From Bacilli bacterium (GTDB lineage: Bacteria; Bacillota_I; Bacilli_A; RFN20; CAG-826), in NCBI GenBank assembly GCA_017534425.1, contig JAFXWB010000065.1:1-52319 (forward strand): a stretch of DNA of 52,319 bases. The letters are read 5' to 3'. The notes under the pieces are model-generated. The model ran no database searches, was not told where the DNA came from, and saw only the letters and a program-made list of their open reading frames with translations. Below are positions 1 to 7,005 of this stretch, piece by piece. The position numbers and the translations under genes are program-made. Every line of letters starts with the position of its first letter. Position 1 is the first letter of the stretch.

Positions 1-179
1 AAGCCGTATGCCTGAGTATGGAGTGTGACAGTTTAACTGTAATTAAATTAAGCAGGATAACGGCATATATTGATTATACTTGTTAGATAAAAAGAAAATC
101 TAACCAGTACATGGCTAGATTACATTATTTGTTAAACAGATATACATAAATTATATACTTTCTTTTAGAAATTTCACTA

Positions 180-208
180 TTTAACCTAAAACTTAATTGA
201 AGTATCAT
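180..208 (+). promoter_or_regulatory. Promoter of the esterase gene
   Basis: TTTAAC at 180-185, a 17-nt spacer and TATCAT at 203-208; the ATG follows 7 nt later. The -35 is weak. The sequence upstream (1-179) holds a perfect 7-bp inverted repeat GTTAGAT/ATCTAAC at 82-104 and a 13-nt palindrome at 28-40 but no recognisable gene. Confidence 0.45.
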
Positions 209-215
209 ATTAAAT

Positions 216-1061
216 ATGAAAAACTTTGGACCTTTTCAGTTATATACAGCTACTCCAAACGACATTAAATATGGTGAGCTTTATACGATGGAAGTTGAAC
301 TACCTATTTTATATTCAAAAAGAAGAATAATTCGAGTATATCTTCCTGAAGGTTTTGATGAAAACAAAAAATATCCTGTTTTATTTATGGCAGATGGACA
401 AAATATTGTCGATAAGTTTACTTCTGCTTTTGGAGCGTGGGATATTGATATTCATCAACATATTTTAATAAGCCAAGGTTATCCATCATTTATTGTTGTA
501 GGTATAGATTCTCCAAAAGATCCTGTTCATAGAGCTTTAGAATACTCTTTTCCAAATATTCCAATTGAAGTAGATAACACAGGTGAATTTAATAAGGATG
601 GATTGGAATTTGAATCACATCTATTATATAGATATATTGCACTAGAACTTTTACCAATGCTTAAACAGTATTTCCCAATTTCAGATAATAAAGAAGATGT
701 TGGAGCGGGTGGATCTTCAATGGGTGGTGTTTTCGCATTATCTTTATTGACTTCATATCCAGAAGTGTTTGGGTTTGGATTAGTTTTCTCTCCTGGATTC
801 TTCCTTTATTCAAAAGAGAAGATTATGAGCTATCTTGATGAAACAGTTCCAAAATTATCGAACCACCGCCTTTATTTCTATTGCGGTAATATCGGGTTTG
901 AATCAAAATTCTTAGATAGAACTTACTCAGTTTACAGATACATCAAAAAATGTGGCTTCAATGAAGAAAATATTGAAATGGATATAGATGTCACATGTGG
1001 TCACAATGAAGCATCTTGGTCGAAGCATTTCGAGGATGCTATTAAGTTTTTGTTTAAATAA
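216..1061 (+). CDS. Putative esterase, alpha/beta hydrolase (esterase D / enterochelin-esterase-like)
   Basis: 281-residue cytoplasmic protein of the putative esterase family (PF00756-like), expected to hydrolyse a small ester; the substrate cannot be told. The nucleophile elbow GGSSMGG lies near residue 169 and a C-terminal CGHNEASW supplies the likely catalytic His. The oxyanion/first-strand block (KKYPVLFMADGQN) is in the usual place near residue 50. There is no signal peptide. The start is set by a TATCAT box at 203-208, only 7 nt before the ATG, and no Shine-Dalgarno is visible, so the mRNA is probably leaderless. It stands alone; the DNA downstream is degraded. Confidence 0.8.
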   Translation: MKNFGPFQLYTATPNDIKYGELYTMEVELPILYSKRRIIRVYLPEGFDENKKYPVLFMADGQNIVDKFTSAFGAWDIDIHQHILISQGYPSFIVVGIDSPKDPVHRALEYSFPNIPIEVDNTGEFNKDGLEFESHLLYRYIALELLPMLKQYFPISDNKEDVGAGGSSMGGVFALSLLTSYPEVFGFGLVFSPGFFLYSKEKIMSYLDETVPKLSNHRLYFYCGNIGFESKFLDRTYSVYRYIKKCGFNEENIEMDIDVTCGHNEASWSKHFEDAIKFLFK

Positions 1062-1202
1062 AAACTAAAAATTATCAAGAAAAAGAAATAATTTTGATCG
1101 ATGGCTTTTTTATTCAACTTCAATAGGCTTTCTCTTTAAAAGAAATATCAACCTTCTAATCGCCTAAATAATTAGTTCTAAAACTATAGTGAATCCTAGT
1201 AT

Positions 1203-1370
1203 TGTGAAAGCATTAACGCGGACCCAAAGCCAAACATTATCTAAGAAAATATTGCTGAGAAAGGTTTGCTTGAAGGCAAAACATATTTGTCTATGGATGA
1301 TGTTGTTCAGCCAGAAGAACCTAGTCTAGACAAAGACACTCAAAAGAAAATGGATGAAACCGATTGGTAA
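1203..1370 (+). pseudogene. 3' remnant of an unidentified gene
   Basis: The frame ending at TAA 1368-1370 reads protein-like from about 1245 (…AEKGLLEGKTYLSMDD…, ending KKMDETDW). A TAA at 1242-1244 interrupts it, but the same frame upstream (from 1203, CESINADPKPNII) also looks coding. There is no start codon with a ribosome binding site. The acidic, lysine-rich tail resembles the C-terminus of a larger cytoplasmic protein, but I do not recognise the family. Best read as a truncated, stop-interrupted pseudogene; chance is not excluded. Confidence 0.35.
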
Positions 1371-1430
1371 TCATCCAAACCATCGCATTTCTGCTTTTAT
1401 GGGCGGTAGAAAGGCGGTAAATCAAAATAA

Positions 1431-1466
1431 AAGCACAGGGAATTTAGTCCTTGTGCTTCTTTTTTT
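1431..1466 (+). terminator. Intrinsic terminator, probably bidirectional
   Basis: 10-bp stem (1431-1440 with 1449-1458, one G-U pair), 8-nt loop, then T7 on the plus strand. Read on the minus strand it is followed by a T-rich TTTTATTTTGAT stretch, so it may also end the GGGtGRT operon whose last stop is at 1498. Confidence 0.75.
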
Positions 1467-1497
1467 AAGTGTTAATTTTAGATACTAATAGATTAAT

Positions 1498-2502
1498 CTA
1501 TTTTGCTAATGCTTGAGCAACTGAGACAGCGACTGCGACTGTAGCACCAACCATTGGGTTGTTACCCATACCGATTAAGCCCATCATTTCAACGTGTGCT
1601 GGAACGGAGCTTGAACCTGCGAATTGAGCATCAGAGTGCATTCTTCCCATTGTATCTGTCATACCATAGGAAGCTGGACCTGCTGCCATGTTATCTGGGT
1701 GAAGTGTACGTCCGGTACCACCGCCAGATGCGACTGAGAAGTATTTCTTGCCTTGTTCAACGCATTCTTTCTTGTATGTACCTGCGACTGGGTGTTGGAA
1801 TCTGGTTGGGTTTGTTGAGTTACCAGTAATGGAAACATCAACACCTTCAAGATGCATAATTGCAACACCCTCACGGACGTCATCAGCACCATAACAGCGA
1901 ACTGCTAATCTGTCTGGATTATTTCCATATTTGGTTTCTTTAACAATTTTGACTTTGCCAGTAAAGTAATCAAATTCAGTTTCAACATGTGTAAAACCAT
2001 TGACTCTTGCAATAATCTTAGCTGCGTCTTTTCCAAGACCATTTAAGATAACTCTTAATGGTTGTTTTCTAACTTTGTTAGCTTTCTTTGCAATACCGAT
2101 TGCGCCTTCAGCTGCTGCGAAGGATTCGTGGCCTGCTAAGAATGCGAAACATTTTGTTTCTTCTGAAAGTAACATTGCGCCTAAGTTACCATGACCTAAG
2201 CCAACTTTACGATCATCAGCGACTGATCCTGGGATACAGAATGATTGTAAACCAACACCAATCCATTTAGCTGCTTCTGCAGCGTTCTTTGCGTTATTTT
2301 TGATTGCTAAGGCAGCGCCGACTGTGTAAGCCCAGCAAGCATTTTCAAAGCAAATAACTTGGATGTCTTTAACCATTTGGTAGACATCTAAACCTTTGTC
2401 TTTACAAATCTTTTCTGCTTCTTCGATTGAGGCAATGCCGTTTTCGTTTAAGCATTTATTGATTTGAGCGATTCTTCTTTCATAACCTTCAAATAAAGCC
2501 AT
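1498..2502 (-). CDS. GGGtGRT family protein
   Basis: 334-residue protein carrying the family's namesake GGGTGRT motif near residue 260 (VASGGGTGRTLHPDN). It belongs to the GGGtGRT family (PF14057), found in anaerobes next to an iron-sulfur scaffold gene; its biochemical role is not established. No signal peptide; the C-terminus (VGATVAVAVSVAQALAK) is hydrophobic. AGGAGG is well placed before the ATG. It lies 12 nt after the NifU-like gene and shares its promoter. The pairing argues for a role in metal-cluster assembly or a cluster-dependent step. Confidence 0.88.
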   Translation of the reverse strand: MALFEGYERRIAQINKCLNENGIASIEEAEKICKDKGLDVYQMVKDIQVICFENACWAYTVGAALAIKNNAKNAAEAAKWIGVGLQSFCIPGSVADDRKVGLGHGNLGAMLLSEETKCFAFLAGHESFAAAEGAIGIAKKANKVRKQPLRVILNGLGKDAAKIIARVNGFTHVETEFDYFTGKVKIVKETKYGNNPDRLAVRCYGADDVREGVAIMHLEGVDVSITGNSTNPTRFQHPVAGTYKKECVEQGKKYFSVASGGGTGRTLHPDNMAAGPASYGMTDTMGRMHSDAQFAGSSSVPAHVEMMGLIGMGNNPMVGATVAVAVSVAQALAK

Positions 2503-2514
2503 CTTAAGAACCTC

Positions 2515-3207
2515 CTATTCCTTACGTGGGTCAATAAATTTGACACCATCGTTATATCTTCCATATTGTCCTTTAGCTTTTTCTAAAGCAACTTCTGGTG
2601 AATCACCCTTCTTTAAGAAGTCAGTGAACTTTCCAAGTGAAAGGTATTGATAACCACAAATTTCATTGTTTTCATCTAATGCCATTGAGGTAATGTAACC
2701 TTCGGTTAATTCAAGGTAACGCGGACCTTTTTCTCTTGTTGAATAAAGTGTACCAACTTGTGAGCGAAGTCCTTTACCAAGGTCTTCAAGACCTGCGCCA
2801 ACGGCTAAACCGTTTTCAGAGAAAGCGGATTGTGTTCTACCATAAATAATTTGTAAGAACAATTCTCTCATAGCTGTGTTAATAGCGTCACAAACTAAAT
2901 CAGTATTACATGCTTCAAGAACAGTTTTACCAACAATTGCTTCACTAGCCATAGCTGCTGAATGTGTCATACCGGAACAACCGATTGTTTCAATTAATGC
3001 TTCTTCGATAATTCCTTTTTTGACGTTTAAAGTGATTTTACATGCACCTTGTTGTGGAGCACACCAACCGATACCGTGAGTAAAACCGGAGATGTCTTCA
3101 ATCTTTCTGGAATAGACCCATTTACCTTCTTCAGGAATAGGTGCACATCCATGAGAGGCGCCACAATTTACTTTGCACATGTTTTCAACATCTTTTGTGT
3201 ATTGCAT
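2515..3207 (-). CDS. NifU-like iron-sulfur cluster assembly scaffold protein
   Basis: 230-residue cysteine-rich protein like the NifU/IscU-type scaffold partners of GGGtGRT proteins. Cysteines occur in MCKVNCGASHGC (residues 10-22), WCAPQQGAC (around 48-56), and the scaffold-like IGCSGMTHSAA near residue 77, which parallels the cluster-binding loop of NifU N-domains. It would assemble or hand over an Fe-S cluster in the cytoplasm. It is first in a two-gene operon. AGGAGG at 3218-3223 supports the ATG. The N-terminal cysteine cluster is additional to the classical three-cysteine scaffold and could bind its own metal. Confidence 0.82.
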   Translation of the reverse strand: MQYTKDVENMCKVNCGASHGCAPIPEEGKWVYSRKIEDISGFTHGIGWCAPQQGACKITLNVKKGIIEEALIETIGCSGMTHSAAMASEAIVGKTVLEACNTDLVCDAINTAMRELFLQIIYGRTQSAFSENGLAVGAGLEDLGKGLRSQVGTLYSTREKGPRYLELTEGYITSMALDENNEICGYQYLSLGKFTDFLKKGDSPEVALEKAKGQYGRYNDGVKFIDPRKE

Positions 3208-3242
3208 TTCAATATTTCCTCCTATAGAAATGTAGCAAAAAT

Positions 3243-3271
3243 AATATACATTATTATTTGTTTACTTGCAA
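3243..3271 (-). promoter_or_regulatory. Promoter of the scaffold/GGGtGRT operon
   Basis: TTGCAA at 3266-3271, a 17-nt spacer, TATATT at 3243-3248 (minus strand). The leader of about 30 nt contains AGGAGG at 3218-3223. This is one of the few operon starts here with an ordinary leader. Confidence 0.7.
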
Positions 3272-3295
3272 AGAAAAACAGCAGTTCTAATTTGA

Positions 3296-3472
3296 CTATT
3301 TTTCAAAAGTCAATTTAGTTCTGCCGTTCATTTCAGACTTTTTTATTAACTTCCATCCTTCTTTTTGATGATTTTTTATGGTTTTTTCCGCATCTTTTTC
3401 ATCTACAAGTATAGTTTTTGACTTGCCTTCTTTAATTAAGATTGAAGCTATTTGTTCGTTCGATAATTTCAT
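3296..3472 (-). CDS. Small hypothetical protein downstream of a lipoprotein
   Basis: 58-residue ORF starting MKLSNEQIASILIKEGKSKT and ending KSEMNGRTKLTFEK. Its ATG sits 1 nt after the lipoprotein's TAA (TAAGATG), so translation is probably coupled. The predicted fold is helix (residues 3-14), strand (TILV), helix (EKDAEKTIKNHQ), then two strands ending in the C-terminus, a compact alpha/beta domain like small single-domain proteins of the DUF4177 kind. I cannot assign it firmly. No membrane segment or signal, so it is cytoplasmic while its partner is exported. Confidence 0.6.
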   Translation of the reverse strand: MKLSNEQIASILIKEGKSKTILVDEKDAEKTIKNHQKEGWKLIKKSEMNGRTKLTFEK

Positions 3473-3473
3473 C

Positions 3474-4232
3474 TTATCTTTTCCAAGTAATTGTTAGTGA
3501 TTTAAGAAGAACTCTAGAACCGGTTGATTTAATAGAAAAACTATTTGCGCCATCCGCATATTCTTTTGAAAAATTTTGTAAAACTGGTTCTTCAGTAGTT
3601 TCAAGTGAATGGTCCTCATTATCAATTAAAACATGAGATGCTGAATCAACCCCAAAGGTGCCACCATTATATTCTTTAGCATAAGCCATTGCTTCAATTT
3701 CAACTTTGTAAATCTTTACTTGGGAAGTCCATTTAAATAACCCTTCAACAAAATTACCATTTACGTGGTAGCCTGTACCAATGCATAAATAACACACACT
3801 TTTCCAAACTGCAGTATTTAATTTTGTACAAGATAAATTTGTTAAAAGATTATTATTGTCTAGTTTGGATACAAAATAGTCTTTTAGTTTTCCGGCATTA
3901 GCTGAATAAGCGTTATCATCCATTTGAACTCCAGCTTCACTTGAAATTGCACTAAAGTCGGTGCCGCTTGTATTAATTGTTACTTTATATTCTTGTTTAT
4001 TATCATCAACTGGTTTTTGATCATCATTGCCTTGTTGATTTTCATTTTGATTTTGATTCTCGTTTCCGTTTGAATGTTGATTTTCTTCAGGTTTTTCTTG
4101 AGAATTTTCGTTATTTTGTTGAGTTTCTTCCTCTTTTTTCTTTGAACCGAAAAATCTTTGTAAAGTAATGTCAAATTCACAACCTGTTAAAAGGGCAGCC
4201 GATAGTAATACGAGTAAAATGTTCTTTTTCAT
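3474..4232 (-). CDS. Predicted lipoprotein
   Basis: 252 residues from the internal Met (MKKNILLVLLSAALLTGCEF), which gives a proper lipoprotein signal with lipobox LTGC and acylated Cys17; the longer upstream reading would bury the signal. After the Cys comes a basic KKKEEE stretch, then a Glu/Asn/Gln-rich low-complexity linker (residues ~35-75), then a beta-rich domain with TSGTDFSAISSE near residue 90 and a C-terminal LLKSLTITWKR strand. This end resembles lectin/jelly-roll-like domains of surface lipoproteins, but there is no secure family. A TATACT box at 4241-4246 lies 8 nt before the ATG. It is divergent from the DJ-1 gene with only 37 bp between. Confidence 0.72.
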   Translation of the reverse strand: MKKNILLVLLSAALLTGCEFDITLQRFFGSKKKEEETQQNNENSQEKPEENQHSNGNENQNQNENQQGNDDQKPVDDNKQEYKVTINTSGTDFSAISSEAGVQMDDNAYSANAGKLKDYFVSKLDNNNLLTNLSCTKLNTAVWKSVCYLCIGTGYHVNGNFVEGLFKWTSQVKIYKVEIEAMAYAKEYNGGTFGVDSASHVLIDNEDHSLETTEEPVLQNFSKEYADGANSFSIKSTGSRVLLKSLTITWKR

Positions 4233-4240
4233 ACCTAAGA

Positions 4241-4246
4241 AGTATA
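4241..4246 (-). promoter_or_regulatory. -10 box of the lipoprotein gene
   Basis: TATACT on the minus strand, 8 nt upstream of the chosen ATG at 4232. No good -35 is visible. The placement supports the internal Met as the start and a leaderless mRNA. Confidence 0.4.
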
Positions 4247-4269
4247 TCATATTTTTAAGAGGTAAAACT

Positions 4270-4824
4270 ATGAGAGGATTAATGATATTAGCAGATGGTT
4301 TCGAAGATACGGAAGCTTTAACAACAAGAGATGTTTTAACAAGAGCTGGTTTTGAAATAAAAACTTGCTCAATCACTGACAGATTAGAAGTTCAATCAAG
4401 TTTTGGAGTACACGTTCTAGCAGATGCACTTCTAAAACTAATGTTCGACTTAGAACTTTATGATTTTATCATCCTTCCAGGCGGAGGAAGAGGCACAAGA
4501 AACTTAGCTCAATGCGAATTCTTGAAAGCATACTTGGATCACTTCTTACTTCATAACAAATTAGTTTGTGCAATCTGTGCAGCGCCTATGGTCTTAGGTC
4601 AATATGGTTATCTTGAAAATAAGAAATATACTTGTTTTGCAGGTTGCAACGAAGGAATTAGAGGAAACTTCACTGGTAAAGAAATTGAAAGAGATGGAAA
4701 CATCATTACCGCTAGATCAATGGCTTATTCAATTCCCTTTGCACTTGAAATTATTGACTATTTAGTTGGTTCTGAAGTAAAAGAAAAAGTCCTTATTGGA
4801 CTTCAAGGGCAAGTAGCCAAATAA
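4270..4824 (+). CDS. DJ-1/PfpI (YajL-like) family protein
   Basis: 184 residues from ATG 4270, preceded by AAGAGGT; the longer upstream reading runs into the divergent lipoprotein gene and is rejected. DJ-1/ThiJ fold: the conserved acidic residue in LADGFEDTEA (residues ~7-16), the LPGGGRGTRNL loop, and the nucleophile-elbow cysteine in CAICAAPMVLG. Family members act as deglycases, chaperones or redox sensors; which applies is unknown. The stop abuts the stop of the convergent ATP-grasp gene with no gap. Confidence 0.85.
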   Translation: MRGLMILADGFEDTEALTTRDVLTRAGFEIKTCSITDRLEVQSSFGVHVLADALLKLMFDLELYDFIILPGGGRGTRNLAQCEFLKAYLDHFLLHNKLVCAICAAPMVLGQYGYLENKKYTCFAGCNEGIRGNFTGKEIERDGNIITARSMAYSIPFALEIIDYLVGSEVKEKVLIGLQGQVAK

Positions 4825-5694
4825 TTAATTTTTACTTAATAGATAATCAACATAACAACCAGCGACATTCACGCCGGTTGTTTTTTCTATTCCTTCATAG
4901 AAGGCATTCGAGTTAACTTCTGAAACAATTGGTTCTCCGCGCTCGCCTTCTAAAATATCGACGCCACAATAATCAAGGCCAAGAATCTTTGCACACTTCT
5001 CGGCTGTATCTAAGAATGGTTTTGACAAATCAACTTTTGATGCAGTACCGCCAGTTGCAAGATTAGAAAGATAAGAATTAGGATTTTCGCGCTTCATATA
5101 AGCGATAACTTTACCACCAATAACGATGATTCTATAATCTTTTCCTTTGGAACATTCAATATATTGTTGAAAGATGTGAGGAATATGAATAAGTTTGTTT
5201 TCGATTTCTAATAGCTTCTCATAGTTATTTGCTAGATATACTTGTTTACCAAGAGAGCCGTAATTCTCTTTGACAATCATTGGTAAACCAATCTTCTCAA
5301 TAACTGGATTTAAGTAATCTCTATTACCATTGTCTGTGTAACAAAGAGTTGATGAGATAGATGTCGGCATTTTAATTCCTTCGTTTGCCAAACAAATGTG
5401 AGTGAGCATTTTGTCATCACATTTAATGATTGAATCAATTGAGTTATAAAGTTTATAACCGGCTTTCTCTAAAAGCTCTGCAACATATCTATCCTTATCT
5501 AGATATAAAACAAAGTCATATTTTGGCAATGAAACCTTGATGTCACCTTCAAAAATATACGCAAAAACCTGGGTATTTTTGATGATTTCGACTTCAACAT
5601 TGCGTTTTGAAAACTCTTCTTCAAGACGTTTTACTTGGTGCTGAATTCCGCCAGCAAGTCCATATCCGTTTATGACTATCAAAACTCGTTTCAT
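4825..5694 (-). CDS. RimK-like ATP-grasp ligase
   Basis: 289 residues from MKRVLIVINGYG; the earlier Met gives three extra residues and lies inside the spacer after the promoter. ATP-grasp layout of the RimK/LysX/CofF type: N-terminal Rossmann-like domain, GLPMIVKENYGSLGKQV (ATP lid, central Lys, residues ~140-155), and the C-terminal Mg2+-binding CGVDILEGE…VSEVNSNAFYEG. Such enzymes ligate an amino acid to a carboxylate via an acyl phosphate. The substrate is unknown; the protein acts in the cytoplasm. It is divergent from a second, unrelated-subfamily ATP-grasp gene with a 74-bp shared promoter region. Confidence 0.8.
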   Translation of the reverse strand: MKRVLIVINGYGLAGGIQHQVKRLEEEFSKRNVEVEIIKNTQVFAYIFEGDIKVSLPKYDFVLYLDKDRYVAELLEKAGYKLYNSIDSIIKCDDKMLTHICLANEGIKMPTSISSTLCYTDNGNRDYLNPVIEKIGLPMIVKENYGSLGKQVYLANNYEKLLEIENKLIHIPHIFQQYIECSKGKDYRIIVIGGKVIAYMKRENPNSYLSNLATGGTASKVDLSKPFLDTAEKCAKILGLDYCGVDILEGERGEPIVSEVNSNAFYEGIEKTTGVNVAGCYVDYLLSKN

Positions 5695-5705
5695 AAGCAG
5701 CACTA

Positions 5706-5711
5706 ATTATA
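5706..5711 (-). promoter_or_regulatory. -10 box of the RimK-like gene
   Basis: TATAAT on the minus strand ending 11 nt before ATG 5694. The -35 is poor. It lies back-to-back with the plus-strand promoter at 5730-5757. Confidence 0.5.
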
Positions 5712-5729
5712 AACTCAATTACAAAGTAT

Positions 5730-5757
5730 TTGAAATGCTAAATTAAAAGACTATAAT
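5730..5757 (+). promoter_or_regulatory. Strong promoter of the second ATP-grasp gene
   Basis: TTGAAA at 5730-5735, 16-nt spacer, TATAAT at 5752-5757, then 11 nt to the ATG. With a normal start 6-8 nt after the -10 the 5' leader is only a few bases. Confidence 0.75.
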
Positions 5758-5768
5758 TCTTTCGCAAT

Positions 5769-6950
5769 ATGAATTTTATCTTTATCTCACCAAACTTTCC
5801 GGGTATCTATTCACACTTTGTTAGAGCATTAAAAGCTAGAGACGTGAATGTTTTAGGCATCGGAGATGAGAGATATGAAAATCTTAACGATGAACTTAAA
5901 TGGAATCTAACAGAGTATTGTTATGTAACTGATTTAAATAATAAATCTTGGGTTATTGATGCTATTGAGTATTTAAAAAATAAATACGGCAAAATTGATT
6001 TTATTGAATCGAACAATGAATATTGGATGAGAAATGATGCTCATTATCGTGAGTGGTTCAATATCAAAGGTGGTTATAGACCATCTGATTTAGACCACTA
6101 CCAAGCAAAATCTCATATGAAACAATATTTCAACAAAGCCGGAGTAAAGACCGCTAGATACATTATGGTTTCTTCTTATGAAAAATGTTTGAAATTCATT
6201 GATGAAGTTGGTTATCCAGTATTTGCTAAACCGGATTCTGGTGTTGGAGCAGCTGATACTTTCAAAATATCTTCTAAAGAAGATTTAGAACATTTCTTTG
6301 CCGTTAAACCAAATGAAGTTTATATCATGGAAGAATTTCTTGATGGTAGCATTGTTTCGTTCGACGGAATTGCTAATAGCGAATCAGAAATCGTTGTCGC
6401 CTTTAAAGAAACTTTCCCAACCCCGATTGCAGAAGCTGTTAATAAAGATTTAGATATTTTCTATTTTGCTGAATCTAAGATGCCTGCTACTTATCGAAAA
6501 ATGGGTGAGAAAGTAGTCAAGGCTTTTAATATTAAATCAAGATGTTTCCATATTGAGTTTTTTAAACTCAATTCCGATAAACCAGGATTTGCAAAGAAAG
6601 GCGAGATCGTTGGCCTTGAAGCAAACTTAAGATCACCAGGAGGAGAAACACCAGATTTGCTCAATCTTGTTGCAAACACTGATTACTATGAAGCTTATGC
6701 TTCAATGATTGTTGATGATGTTTGTCATTTAGATAACGAGACAAACAAAATTGCATTCTCAATTAATAGAAAATATGGTCATCCATACAAACATTCAAAT
6801 GATGAAATTATGAATGAATATAAAGACAATCTAAGCCGTCATGGATATTATCCACAAAGCTTTAGAGATGCGATGGGTGATGAATTCTTCCTTTTTGTTT
6901 TTGAAAATGAAAAAGAAACTATTAAAAAGTTTCTTGACTACGTTAAATAA
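5769..6950 (+). CDS. ATP-grasp carboxylate-amine ligase
   Basis: 393-residue ATP-grasp enzyme (carbamoyl-phosphate-synthetase-like / biotin-carboxylase-like subgroup). It has an N-terminal pre-ATP-grasp domain (FISPNFPGIYSHFVRAL), the phosphate-binding KPDSGVGAADTF near residues 154-165, the adenine-lid strand VYIMEEFLDG, and metal-binding HIEFF…GLEANLRSPGG (residues ~258-290) with the typical E…N pair. No carrier or biotin domain follows, so it should ligate free small molecules. The product is unknown. It starts directly downstream of a strong promoter with no Shine-Dalgarno. Confidence 0.78.
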   Translation: MNFIFISPNFPGIYSHFVRALKARDVNVLGIGDERYENLNDELKWNLTEYCYVTDLNNKSWVIDAIEYLKNKYGKIDFIESNNEYWMRNDAHYREWFNIKGGYRPSDLDHYQAKSHMKQYFNKAGVKTARYIMVSSYEKCLKFIDEVGYPVFAKPDSGVGAADTFKISSKEDLEHFFAVKPNEVYIMEEFLDGSIVSFDGIANSESEIVVAFKETFPTPIAEAVNKDLDIFYFAESKMPATYRKMGEKVVKAFNIKSRCFHIEFFKLNSDKPGFAKKGEIVGLEANLRSPGGETPDLLNLVANTDYYEAYASMIVDDVCHLDNETNKIAFSINRKYGHPYKHSNDEIMNEYKDNLSRHGYYPQSFRDAMGDEFFLFVFENEKETIKKFLDYVK

Positions 6951-6953
6951 CTA

Positions 6954-6989
6954 AATTGTATTGTTTTTCAAAAGATAAACGATACAATT
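6954..6989 (+). promoter_or_regulatory. Inverted repeat ahead of the ABC exporter genes
   Basis: 13-bp arms with one mismatch (6954-6966 and 6977-6989), 10-nt loop. No U-run follows, and the right arm touches the TATCAT box (6989-6994) that sits 11 nt before ATG 7006. It can be a weak terminator of the ATP-grasp gene or an operator for the exporter; the overlap with the -10 favours an operator. Confidence 0.45.
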
Positions 6990-7005
6990 ATCATTAAATC
7001 GACTT

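Larger units (their letters stand above)
1062..1497. other. Gene-poor stretch with remnant coding sequence
   Basis: 436 bases between the esterase and the GGGtGRT operon. It holds an AT-only inverted repeat at 1068-1095 (8-bp arms, no U-run immediately after it), a decayed reading frame ending at 1370, and a good terminator at 1431-1466. In a window where genes usually abut or overlap, this amount of non-coding DNA suggests a deleted or decaying gene. Confidence 0.6.

Noticed and set aside
3-86. Open frame running in from the left edge (27 codons)
   Set aside because: Too short to judge, and another frame also gives a plausible short end; no family hint.
82-104. Perfect 7-bp inverted repeat GTTAGAT/ATCTAAC
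   Set aside because: No T-run, no association with a start or promoter; could be the end of an unseen element but nothing supports it.
1068-1095. AT-only 8-bp inverted repeat after the esterase gene as a terminator
   Set aside because: No GC in the stem and the nearest T-run is 10 nt further; too weak to call.
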